Shown here: positions 1 to 6,600 of the stretch, in pieces
Layout: every line of letters begins with the position of its first letter
How positions within the stretch are numbered: the first letter of the stretch is position 1
DNA from: an uncultured bacterium
GTDB lineage: Bacteria > Patescibacteriota > Minisyncoccia > Phycocordibacterales > PALSA-1337
Length of the DNA stretch: 9,622 bases
Direction of reading: 5' to 3'
Assembly: GCA_903868845.1 (NCBI GenBank)
Contig: CAIPWS010000096.1
Span: forward strand, 1-9,622
Program-made: the position numbers and the translations under genes
Notes under the pieces: model-generated
The model's database searches: none
What the model saw: only the letters and a program-made list of their open reading frames with translations
What the model was told of the DNA's origin: nothing

Positions 1-49
1 CACTCTCCTGTATTTAGCAGGACAAACTAGGTGGTACATCAGGAGTGTG
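1..49 (+). promoter_or_regulatory. Imperfect inverted repeat that could mask the rep Shine-Dalgarno
   Basis: Bases 1-10 (CACTCTCCTG) and 40-49 (CAGGAGTGTG) are inverted repeats matching at 9 of 10 positions, separated by 29 nt. The right arm contains the AGGAG (41-45) that serves as ribosome binding site for the ATG at 55, and the left arm offers the complementary CTCCT at 5-9. If transcription begins upstream of the window, a stem-loop would hide the ribosome binding site. Hairpins near rep genes also form part of rolling-circle origins, so an origin role is the alternative. The repeat is seen directly; its function is inference. Confidence 0.35.
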
Positions 50-54
50 ACGTT

Positions 55-936
55 ATGAGATTTGTGGATGTGGGTGCTCACCTCATCAGTCTAGCATTAT
101 TCGAAGCAAGCTTCGGGGAACTAACCCCTAATGGGATTAGATACGGAAACATAATCGAAACATTCACATATGAACGACCTCTCCCAATACTTGAAGGTGC
201 ACGAAGAAAGAATACACGCCACGCTCGAATACCTAGTGCTACAGATGATGCTAGCGCTCTCCAACGATCCGCGGAATTCGAAGGCAAGCGCAAAGACAAC
301 GCAAATCGCGCTTCGATGGTTTTCAGACAACTCGTCCTCGCTAACCTCACCGGAACTGAATATCCTCTACTCCTTACTGCGACGTACCGGGACAACCAAG
401 AAGACCTACGCGTCGGCTACCGAGATTTCGGCGCTTTCATCCAGGCTCTGCGCTATAAATTCGGAAAAGTATTCAGGTACATCGCAGTACCAGAATTTCA
501 AAAGCGTGGAGCTGTTCATTTCCACGCTCTCATTTGGGGATTACCCAAAAGTGTCTTTGAAGAAGAGCGATCTACCAGATTGGTTGCGGGACTCTGGAAA
601 CATGGATTTATTTACTTCAAAATGACTGATGGAAATGAAAAGCTATCGTCATATCTGACCAAGTATATGGCAAAATCATTCGTAGATCGCAGGCTGATGA
701 ATCAGAAAGCATATGTCTGTTCCAGAAATCTTCTTCGTCCTGAAATCCAAGGCGGTATATCCAATTTCGGTATGAGCGTTCTCCTTGAAGAATTCGGCGT
801 GGCCAATCCGGAGATCGACAACTCATATGACACGCACTGGTTGGGCAAGGCTCGCCATCGGATTTACAAACTCTCCACAGAAAATCCACCAGAAAAATTG
901 CCTTGCGAAAATATTGAGAGTAAACTTACGCCATGA
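55..936 (+). CDS. HUH-family rolling-circle replication initiator (Rep)
   Basis: Probable endonuclease that nicks one strand at a replication origin and stays linked to the 5' end through tyrosine, starting rolling-circle replication of a plasmid or ssDNA phage genome. Numbered from the ATG at 55 (293 aa), the three HUH motifs occur in order: motif I LLLTATY at 105-111, the metal-binding HFH (H155, H157) in a GAVHFHALIWG context, and the catalytic YLTKY (Y200, K203, Y204). The YxxKY form resembles Rep proteins of microviruses, inoviruses and related plasmids. A GTG at 31 is in frame, but AGGAG at 41-45 lies 9 nt before the ATG at 55, so I prefer that start. The first about 80 residues show no motif I recognise. 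The TGA stop overlaps the recombinase ATG (ATGA), implying translational coupling. Family call is confident; phage versus plasmid origin cannot be decided here. Confidence 0.85.
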   Translation: MRFVDVGAHLISLALFEASFGELTPNGIRYGNIIETFTYERPLPILEGARRKNTRHARIPSATDDASALQRSAEFEGKRKDNANRASMVFRQLVLANLTGTEYPLLLTATYRDNQEDLRVGYRDFGAFIQALRYKFGKVFRYIAVPEFQKRGAVHFHALIWGLPKSVFEEERSTRLVAGLWKHGFIYFKMTDGNEKLSSYLTKYMAKSFVDRRLMNQKAYVCSRNLLRPEIQGGISNFGMSVLLEEFGVANPEIDNSYDTHWLGKARHRIYKLSTENPPEKLPCENIESKLTP

Positions 937-2444
937 AATATATTATTTACTGCCGAAAATCCACTGATACCGAAGACAAGCAGGTACTCTCGCTTGATTC
1001 ACAGGAAGCCGAGCTGAAAAGGTTGGCTGAGGCTCTTAATTTGCCTGTGATTGAAACTCTCCGCGAAAGCCGCTCTGCAAAGGAACCCGGCAGACCTATT
1101 TTCAATCAGATGATCGCTTCGATCACTGCCGGCAAGGCTGATGCTATTCTCTGTTGGAAAATAGATCGCCTCACACGCAACCCTGTCGATGGTGGACAGA
1201 TCCAATGGCTCCTGCAAAATGGAAAAATCCAGTGCATCAGGACTTTTGAGAAGAATTTTTTACCATCCGACAACGTCCTCCTTATGAGCATCGAGCAAGC
1301 TATGGCTAGCCAGTACATTCGTGATTTGAGTACTAATGTGAAGCGTGGCAATCGAGCTAAACTAGAACGCGGCGAATGGCCAAATCATGCTCCATTCGGC
1401 TATTTGAATGACAAAGCTACAAAGAAAGTCATCATCGATCCGAAACGTGGACCATATGTGAAGCGCGTCTATGAGATATATACCACCGGCTCGCATAGCT
1501 TGAAAGATATTGCTGAAATTCTTTATAACGAAGGGTTACGAACAGCCTCAGGCTACAAAGTCTTTCAAAATCAAATCCATAGAATTCTTAACAGTAAATT
1601 CTATCTCGGTCTCATGGAAAGAGACAGCAAAGTCTATGAGGGCAAGCATCCGGCGTTAATTACCCGCGATGTATTCGATATGGCGCAGGATATTCTTCAC
1701 GGCCGCCTCCATTCTCGTAAAAGATCTCATTTCTATTCAGCTCGCGGATTCTTAATCTGTGGCACCTGCGGATGTATCATTACTGCCGAAACACAAAAAG
1801 GCTTTTCTTACTATCACTGCACCAATGGCAAAGGCATCTGCGACCAAAAGAAGAATTTTATGCGCTCTGAATTCATAGACAACCTGCTTTCCAATATCTT
1901 CCAGGAATTGAAAATTGAACCTGAACTTATTGAGCTTTCATTCGAGGCCTACAAAGCCCAGAATCAATCAAAATTGGCCTATACGACCTCTTCAACAGCT
2001 AATCTGAAGAATGAACTATCCGGACTGCCTGCCAAAGAATCAATGCTTACTGACAGCTATACTTCACAAGTCCTCCGCAAAGACTTATACGAGGAGAAAA
2101 TGCGAGAGATCACCAATCGTCGTGTTGAATTAGAAAAGCAGATCAGAGAAATCGAGAACGGGGCTGTACCGGAAGTCACTATCGAACAGATAAAAAATGT
2201 ATTCCTGGATTGCAACAAAGCCGCCGATTCTTATTTGAAAGCTCCGGATGAAGTAAAGCGAAGAACTCTAGAAAAATTACTTTCGAACGCAATCATCGCA
2301 AACAAAACTGTGGCTAATTACAGCTTCAAAAGTCCGTATGAGTTAGTCGCAAACATACCCAAAAACCCTACTATTTCTCAAATGCTGCGGGACTTGGACT
2401 CGAACCAAGATATCATCCTCCAGAGGGATGTGTCCTACCATTAG
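933..2444 (+). CDS. Large serine recombinase (site-specific integrase)
   Basis: Catalyses site-specific integration and excision between att sites through a phosphoserine-DNA intermediate. The 503-aa protein has the full large-serine-recombinase layout: an N-terminal resolvase domain (about 1-150) with catalytic S10 in YCRKST and the DRLTRN segment that contributes active-site arginines; a recombinase domain (about 155-260, APFGYL onwards); a zinc ribbon with C276, C279, C296 and C303; then a coiled-coil region (about 345-410). The start overlaps the rep stop by 4 bp. The last 19 residues (from codon 485) and the TAG stop are read from the antisense strand of the tRNA-Gln gene, so the present C-terminus is probably a product of integration. 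ATA is rare for isoleucine (3 of the first 30), unlike ftsX or the 2H gene, which supports foreign origin. Together with Rep it points to an integrated mobile element. Confidence 0.93.
   Translation: MKYIIYCRKSTDTEDKQVLSLDSQEAELKRLAEALNLPVIETLRESRSAKEPGRPIFNQMIASITAGKADAILCWKIDRLTRNPVDGGQIQWLLQNGKIQCIRTFEKNFLPSDNVLLMSIEQAMASQYIRDLSTNVKRGNRAKLERGEWPNHAPFGYLNDKATKKVIIDPKRGPYVKRVYEIYTTGSHSLKDIAEILYNEGLRTASGYKVFQNQIHRILNSKFYLGLMERDSKVYEGKHPALITRDVFDMAQDILHGRLHSRKRSHFYSARGFLICGTCGCIITAETQKGFSYYHCTNGKGICDQKKNFMRSEFIDNLLSNIFQELKIEPELIELSFEAYKAQNQSKLAYTTSSTANLKNELSGLPAKESMLTDSYTSQVLRKDLYEEKMREITNRRVELEKQIREIENGAVPEVTIEQIKNVFLDCNKAADSYLKAPDEVKRRTLEKLLSNAIIANKTVANYSFKSPYELVANIPKNPTISQMLRDLDSNQDIILQRDVSYH
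2385..2407. other. Putative attachment-site region in the 3' half of tRNA-Gln
   Basis: The T stem, T loop and acceptor 3' strand of tRNA-Gln border the serine recombinase gene, and the encoded CCA is absent just outside this block. That is the pattern left when an element recombines into a tRNA 3' end and restores the tRNA. The exact crossover and the second att site cannot be seen here; the second copy should lie to the left of base 1. Location is inference from layout. Confidence 0.4.
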
Positions 2445-2455
2445 ACGATCCCGCA
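2385..2455 (-). tRNA. tRNA-Gln (anticodon CTG), no encoded CCA
   Basis: The minus strand folds as a complete cloverleaf: 7-bp acceptor TGCGGGA/TCCCGCA (U1-A72, typical of tRNA-Gln), D arm with AATGGTA loop, anticodon stem CATCC/GGATG with loop CTCTGGA (anticodon CTG, reads CAG), T arm CTTGG/CCAAG with loop TTCGAGT, and discriminator G73 at 2385. After G73 the genomic sequence is CAT, not CCA, so the tail must be added enzymatically. The other three tRNAs in the window encode CCA. The 3' end faces the serine recombinase gene, whose last codons lie antisense to it, so this is the probable attachment site of the element to the left. The structure looks functional. Confidence 0.93.
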
Positions 2456-2561
2456 ATTTATTTACAAGATCCACAAAACTCATTACCTGTGGATACCCAG
2501 CAGAATATCGTAAAAACGACGTATACACAAGGTGTCGACTATATGCTAGCATATCCTCATC
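2456..2561. other. Short intergenic region with two palindromic elements
   Basis: This 106-bp gap holds the 5' flank of tRNA-Gln (minus) and the upstream region of the 2H gene (plus). Two symmetric elements are visible. ATCCACA at 2469-2475 is inverted at 2488-2494 (TGTGGAT), each resembling part of the DnaA box TTATCCACA. A perfect 14-bp palindrome, ATATGCTAGCATAT, lies at 2541-2554, seven bases before the 2H start codon. Either could bind a regulator. I see no convincing -35/-10 pair for the tRNA or the 2H gene. Confidence 0.3.
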
Positions 2562-3110
2562 ATGAGATATTTCATTGGAAGCCTACTTCGAGGAGAGGTA
2601 GCAGAATACTACAAAACGACCTGTATGGATCTAAATGCTCGCTTCGGTATAGCGAATGTGGCAGAGATAGTGCCTCCTCATATCACAGTAAAGACCTCAT
2701 TTGAGAGGCCAAACGCCGAAGCTATCGACGAGTGTCTAGCTCTAAATACCGAAGTTCCAGCTATACCTATCGCTCTTACGAACTGGAATCATTTCGGTAC
2801 AAGAACTATATACATGGAAGGTACGAAACCAAGCGAAGAACTCAAGGCTTATGTAAACAGCATAGTCTCGAAACTTCGCATGATAGGCATCCCTACAAGT
2901 CCAGACGAGCGAGAGCTTCACATACGCATGTCTATAGCTCGCTTCTTGAACCCTAAGGAATATCAGTTGGTCTGGAATTATCTACAAACTGTACCAGCTC
3001 CGAAGTTCGACCTCTCATTCGACAACCTCACAATCTTCTTCAAAGAAAACAAAGATGACAAAGCTTGGAAAGTTCTGAAGACTTTTCCTCTTACTGGTAC
3101 CAGAAAATAA
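2562..3110 (+). CDS. 2H phosphoesterase / 2'-5' RNA ligase-like (LigT superfamily) protein
   Basis: Predicted cytoplasmic enzyme of the 2H superfamily, whose members act on cyclic phosphates or 2'-5' linkages in RNA and nucleotides; the substrate is unknown. The 182-aa length fits the family. It opens with a beta strand (RYFIGSLL) and has a clear first motif PPHITVKTSF (H40-I-T42). The second motif should read about HxTLAR, but here it is ELHIRMSIARF: aligned on the SIAR end, R122 sits where the histidine is expected and the nearest histidine is H120, two residues earlier. The enzyme may be diverged or inactive, or may use H120. No Shine-Dalgarno precedes the ATG. Isoleucine codon use (ATA common) matches the housekeeping genes, so I regard it as resident rather than part of the element. 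It converges on pyrG with a 17-bp gap. Confidence 0.75.
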   Translation: MRYFIGSLLRGEVAEYYKTTCMDLNARFGIANVAEIVPPHITVKTSFERPNAEAIDECLALNTEVPAIPIALTNWNHFGTRTIYMEGTKPSEELKAYVNSIVSKLRMIGIPTSPDERELHIRMSIARFLNPKEYQLVWNYLQTVPAPKFDLSFDNLTIFFKENKDDKAWKVLKTFPLTGTRK

Positions 3111-3127
3111 AACTTATTTATATTGAG

Positions 3128-4840
3128 CTATTCCTGCTCTGCTACCTCTGGCCTCTCTTTTGCCTTCGATCTTGCTGCTTTCATAAATGCCGTAAACAAT
3201 GGATGCGGTGAAAGTGGTCTAGCCAAAAACTCTGGGTGAAATTGTGTTCCAAGGAAAAATGGGTGCACACTAGTTGGCAATTCTGCTATTTCCATAAGAT
3301 GCCCATCTGGTGATCTTCCAGAAAATACGAGGCCACCCTTTTCAAGTCTTTCTATATATTTAGGGTTGACCTCATAGCGATGGCGATGACGCTCTTGTAT
3401 AACATTTCCTTTACCAATCTTCTCTGCCAAGTCATAGGCACTATATGCCACTGTGTCTTTCGACAATTTTGTAGGATAAAGACCTAGTCTCATAGAACCA
3501 CCATAATTTCCTTCTGCAATCTTCTTTTTCTGATCTGGCATGAAGTCGATGATGAGATGAGGAGCTTTCGGATCTATCTCTGCAGTCTGAGAACCGGCAA
3601 GACCAAGAACATTGCGTGCGTATTCTATGGTCATGAGTTGCATGCCATAACACAAACCGAAATATGGAATCTTATTTTCACGAGCATAGCGTATGACATT
3701 GAGCTTGCCTTCTATACCTGTCTCACCAAATCCTCCTGGAACAATGATACCGTCGAATTTATCGAGAGATGAAAAATCTATGACGGCTTTGCTCTTGGAG
3801 TTTTCATTTTCGAAATCTCGTGAGTTGACTGTATGTATGACCGCTTTGACACCTGCGGCATAAGCAGAAAACTTGATAGCCTCTAGAACAGAAAGATATG
3901 CGTCTGAAAGGATGAAATCTCCTGTATTGAAATACTTACCAACCACGCCTATGTGCACCTCTTTGCCTTTGTGGTTCTTTATACCCTTCGCCATATTTGT
4001 CCAAGCCTTGAAAGATTTGTCTGTCTTAGTCTTCGGAAGTTCCATGGCTTCCAGAAGTTGCTCAGCAAGGTGATCCTTCTCGAAATTGACTGGCACATCA
4101 TAAATACTCTTTATGTCTGGAGCTGATATTACTCTCTCTGGTCTGATATTACATGCAGAAGCTATCTTCTCTTTGCGCTTCTTGTCTATAGGAGTAGACG
4201 CTCTTCCGATGATGAAGTCTGTGTTGATACCATATGAAGCCAATTGACGCTCAGCATTTTGAGTAGGCCTCGTCTTCATCTCACCTATGCTTCCAGGGGT
4301 TGGAAGATAACTGACCATCATGAAGACAACATCCTTAGAATGATAAGTTTTGAAAACTCTTGCAGCTTCCATGAACATAACGTTCTGGTAGTCACCAATA
4401 GTTCCGCCAATCTCTATGATAGAGATGTCAGACTTATTTACCTTGGCTGCATGCTCAATACGTCTCACTATCTCATCACGAATCTGCTTGGCATCGACAC
4501 ATTTTCCTCCGTAACCAAGTGAGCGCTCTTTGTCTATGACATATTTGTAAACCATTCCACTTGTGATGTAGTCATCCGATGTAAGATCTCTTCCAAGAAA
4601 ACGTTCATAATTACCCATGTCCTGATCTGTCTCGAGTCCAGAATCTAACACGAAAACTTCACCGTGTTCAGTAGGATGCATTGTGCCAGCATCCACATTC
4701 AAATAAGGGTCAACCTTGACCAGATTGACCTTGTAACCTTTTGCAGTGAGCAATGTCCCTATGGACGACACCGCTATACCTTTTCCAACACCTGACATCA
4801 CGCCACCAATAACGAAGACATATTTGTGAGACTTTTTCAT
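3128..4840 (-). CDS. pyrG: CTP synthase, glutamine-dependent
   Basis: Makes CTP from UTP using ATP and ammonia from glutamine, the last step of pyrimidine nucleotide synthesis, in the cytoplasm as a tetramer. The 570-aa protein is complete (E. coli enzyme 545 aa). The amidoligase domain (about 1-275) carries the P-loop GGVMSGVGKGI at 12-22, the DPYLNVDAGTMHPTEHGEVF block at 44-63, D72 in the ETDQD segment and E143 in IEIGGTIGD, matching the Mg-binding acidic residues of the family. The class I glutamine amidotransferase domain (about 290-555) has the oxyanion segment PGGFGETGIEGK, nucleophile C397 in GLCYGMQ, and H535/E537 in QFHPEF. It follows ftsX with a 78-bp gap and may be transcribed with it or from its own weak promoter. 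No clear Shine-Dalgarno. The stop is TAG. Confidence 0.98.
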   Translation of the reverse strand: MKKSHKYVFVIGGVMSGVGKGIAVSSIGTLLTAKGYKVNLVKVDPYLNVDAGTMHPTEHGEVFVLDSGLETDQDMGNYERFLGRDLTSDDYITSGMVYKYVIDKERSLGYGGKCVDAKQIRDEIVRRIEHAAKVNKSDISIIEIGGTIGDYQNVMFMEAARVFKTYHSKDVVFMMVSYLPTPGSIGEMKTRPTQNAERQLASYGINTDFIIGRASTPIDKKRKEKIASACNIRPERVISAPDIKSIYDVPVNFEKDHLAEQLLEAMELPKTKTDKSFKAWTNMAKGIKNHKGKEVHIGVVGKYFNTGDFILSDAYLSVLEAIKFSAYAAGVKAVIHTVNSRDFENENSKSKAVIDFSSLDKFDGIIVPGGFGETGIEGKLNVIRYARENKIPYFGLCYGMQLMTIEYARNVLGLAGSQTAEIDPKAPHLIIDFMPDQKKKIAEGNYGGSMRLGLYPTKLSKDTVAYSAYDLAEKIGKGNVIQERHRHRYEVNPKYIERLEKGGLVFSGRSPDGHLMEIAELPTSVHPFFLGTQFHPEFLARPLSPHPLFTAFMKAARSKAKERPEVAEQE

Positions 4841-4918
4841 GTAGCCATTTTAGTAAAGTTGCATGGCATTTGTCCAATAGACAACACTGGGTGAATGTGT
4901 GGTAAATAATGTGCAAAT

Positions 4919-5875
4919 CTACACCCTCAAATATCTCCTGGCCGCGACATAACTCGATACTCCACCAAGAATAACTCCTGCGACCATGATGAGTGAAAAT
5001 ATCTGGCCAAAATTCTTCGAGAAATATGACGAGAAAACATTTACCATGAGTTGGAAGTTTGAGGCCACATCTACACCAGCAAGTCTAAGTATGATCCTAT
5101 CCCCCCAATATGCCGCAGCTGCCATGATGATAAGCGTTATAACACCCGATATAAGGCCGTACATGATGCCAGAAACCACGAAAGGACCACGAACATAAGT
5201 ATTGCTTGCTCCGACCAATTTCATGACCGATATCTCATCTCTAGCGGCATATATGATAAGACGAATAGTATTGAAAACGACTATGATAGCGACTATGGCA
5301 AATATGATAGCTATAGTAGTTCCAGACTTCTCTACTGTCGGAATGATAGAGCTTAACCTGTCTATGATAAGTTTATTTTCTACATAGTTAACTTTGTCTA
5401 CAATAGCAACACCAGTAGAGTCGACTGGGTTTTTATTCTTCAAATAAGTCGCAATACTTCCATACTGACCAGGATCCTTCGCTTTGATATTTATAGATGC
5501 TGGAAATGGATTTGTGCCGATCTCGTCCAAACCCTGCATGATAAGTGTATTGTTCTGCCAACGATCTTTGAAAGCTGCCAGCGCTTGGTCACTCGAAATA
5601 TATGTCGTGCTTGCCACTTGAGGCAAAGAATTTATATCTTTCTGCACAGCTAATATGTCTGATTCCTGAGCCGTGAGAGTGAAGTAAACATTTATATCAA
5701 CTTTATTTTTGACTTCTGTGAGAAGTGATCTTGCAAATGCACTAGAAAATATAAGTCCACCAAATGCACACAAAGACAAAGTAATCACGACTATCGCCGC
5801 AAATGAAAGGAAGCCATTTCTCCAGAAATTTATGAAGCCCGTGCGAGCTATACGTTTGAATGCTGTGAAAATCAT
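4919..5875 (-). CDS. ftsX: Cell division protein FtsX (membrane subunit of FtsEX)
   Basis: Membrane partner of the FtsE ATPase. In other bacteria FtsEX sits at the divisome and switches on septal peptidoglycan hydrolases through its extracellular domain. The 318-aa protein has the family topology: a cytoplasmic N-terminus with RTGFINFWRNGF, TM1 about 22-48, an extracytoplasmic domain about 50-180, then three membrane segments near 185-210, 230-257 and 287-312, ending in a short basic tail. It lies 32 bp downstream of ftsE on the same strand. No Shine-Dalgarno is present; an extended -10 box (TGGTATAAT) ends 6 nt before the ATG, so a leaderless transcript is possible. ATA is the main isoleucine codon in the first part of the gene. 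The hydrolase partner is not in the window. Confidence 0.95.
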   Translation of the reverse strand: MIFTAFKRIARTGFINFWRNGFLSFAAIVVITLSLCAFGGLIFSSAFARSLLTEVKNKVDINVYFTLTAQESDILAVQKDINSLPQVASTTYISSDQALAAFKDRWQNNTLIMQGLDEIGTNPFPASINIKAKDPGQYGSIATYLKNKNPVDSTGVAIVDKVNYVENKLIIDRLSSIIPTVEKSGTTIAIIFAIVAIIVVFNTIRLIIYAARDEISVMKLVGASNTYVRGPFVVSGIMYGLISGVITLIIMAAAAYWGDRIILRLAGVDVASNFQLMVNVFSSYFSKNFGQIFSLIMVAGVILGGVSSYVAARRYLRV

Positions 5876-5881
5876 GAATTT

Positions 5882-5890
5882 ATTATACCA
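5882..5890 (-). promoter_or_regulatory. Extended -10 promoter element before ftsX, possibly leaderless
   Basis: On the minus strand TGG-TATAAT is a perfect extended -10 sequence. Only six bases (AAATTC) separate it from the ftsX ATG, so transcription would begin at or next to the A of the start codon. There is no good -35 at the usual distance, which extended -10 promoters can do without. The match is direct; promoter activity is inference. Confidence 0.45.
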
Positions 5891-5907
5891 CGCGAGTTGC
5901 GAGCATT

Positions 5908-6588
5908 TTACAAAATATATTTGCCAGTCTTGTCGTCACGAACTATCTTTCCCTTTTCCATAGTGATGACACGACCTCCAACAGCGTCGACAACGCCTTT
6001 ATTGTGAGTGGTCAAAAGGACTGTCGTGCCGAGTTCATTTATCTTTTTCAAAATACGGATAATCTCAAAAGTGTTCGTCGGGTCTAGGTTACCAGTCGGC
6101 TCGTCTGCAATGATGATGTCTGGCTGATTTACTATCGCACGAGCTATCGCCACGCGCTGACTTTCTCCACCGGAAAGTTCCTTAGGAAAACTCCAGATCT
6201 TGTGACCGAGGTCGACTAGATCTAGAACATGTGGAACATCTGCGGCTATCTGACTGTCAGTTCGACCAGAAGCCTCCATGGCAAAAGCGATATTTTCATA
6301 AACTGTTTTGTTTGGAATGAGTCGGTAATCCTGGAAAACCATACCAACTCGGCGTCGCAACTTATTCATCTGCTTCTTACTAAGCTTGTTTACGTTCAAG
6401 GACTCGAAGGAGATCGTTCCACTCGTAGGCTTATCCTCGGCTATAAGAAGCTTCATGAGGGTGGTCTTTCCTGCTCCAGAATGACCAACAATAGTCACAA
6501 ATTCCTTCGGCTCTACACCGAAACTTATCTCATCCAATGCGACAGATTTGTCGGGATATATCTTTGAGACCTTATCGTAATAAATCAT
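5908..6588 (-). CDS. ftsE: Cell division ATP-binding protein FtsE
   Basis: ABC-type ATPase that pairs with FtsX on the cytoplasmic side of the membrane and drives FtsEX signalling to wall hydrolases during division. The 226-aa length is standard. All nucleotide-binding elements are intact: Walker A GHSGAGKTT (35-43), Q-loop VFQD with Q86, signature LSGGE (138-142), Walker B IIIADE (158-163) followed by the D-loop GNLD, and switch H195 in TTHNKG. The context (prfB 7 bp upstream, ftsX 32 bp downstream) separates it from LolD/MacB-like exporters. The start has no Shine-Dalgarno; a TATAAT hexamer overlaps the prfB stop codon and ends 6 nt before the ATG. Confidence 0.96.
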   Translation of the reverse strand: MIYYDKVSKIYPDKSVALDEISFGVEPKEFVTIVGHSGAGKTTLMKLLIAEDKPTSGTISFESLNVNKLSKKQMNKLRRRVGMVFQDYRLIPNKTVYENIAFAMEASGRTDSQIAADVPHVLDLVDLGHKIWSFPKELSGGESQRVAIARAIVNQPDIIIADEPTGNLDPTNTFEIIRILKKINELGTTVLLTTHNKGVVDAVGGRVITMEKGKIVRDDKTGKYIL

Positions 6589-6594
6589 GTGTGT

Positions 6595-6600
6595 ATTATA
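6595..6600 (-). promoter_or_regulatory. TATAAT box 6 nt before ftsE start, overlapping the prfB stop
   Basis: A perfect -10 hexamer on the minus strand is separated from the ftsE ATG by ACACAC, exactly the same 6-nt spacing as at ftsX. There is no TGn extension and no good -35. If used, it would give a leaderless ftsE mRNA in addition to any read-through from prfB. Low confidence alone; the shared spacing is what makes it worth recording. Confidence 0.3.

Noticed and set aside
170..625. 151-codon open frame on the plus strand inside rep
   Set aside because: It overlaps rep in another frame. The rep frame carries all three HUH motifs while this one shows no recognisable domain or ribosome binding site.
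2489..2704. Plus-strand 71-codon frame across the intergenic region and 2H start
   Set aside because: Overlaps the 2H gene in another frame and shows no motif or ribosome binding site.
3094..3103. Palindrome CTGGTACCAG near the ends of the 2H gene and pyrG as a terminator
   Set aside because: A gapless 10-bp palindrome cannot form a proper hairpin loop, and no T-run follows on either strand at the right place.
4870..4884. Inverted repeat TTGTC/GACAA between ftsX and pyrG as an operator or attenuator
   Set aside because: Only five base pairs with no further symmetry; expected by chance.
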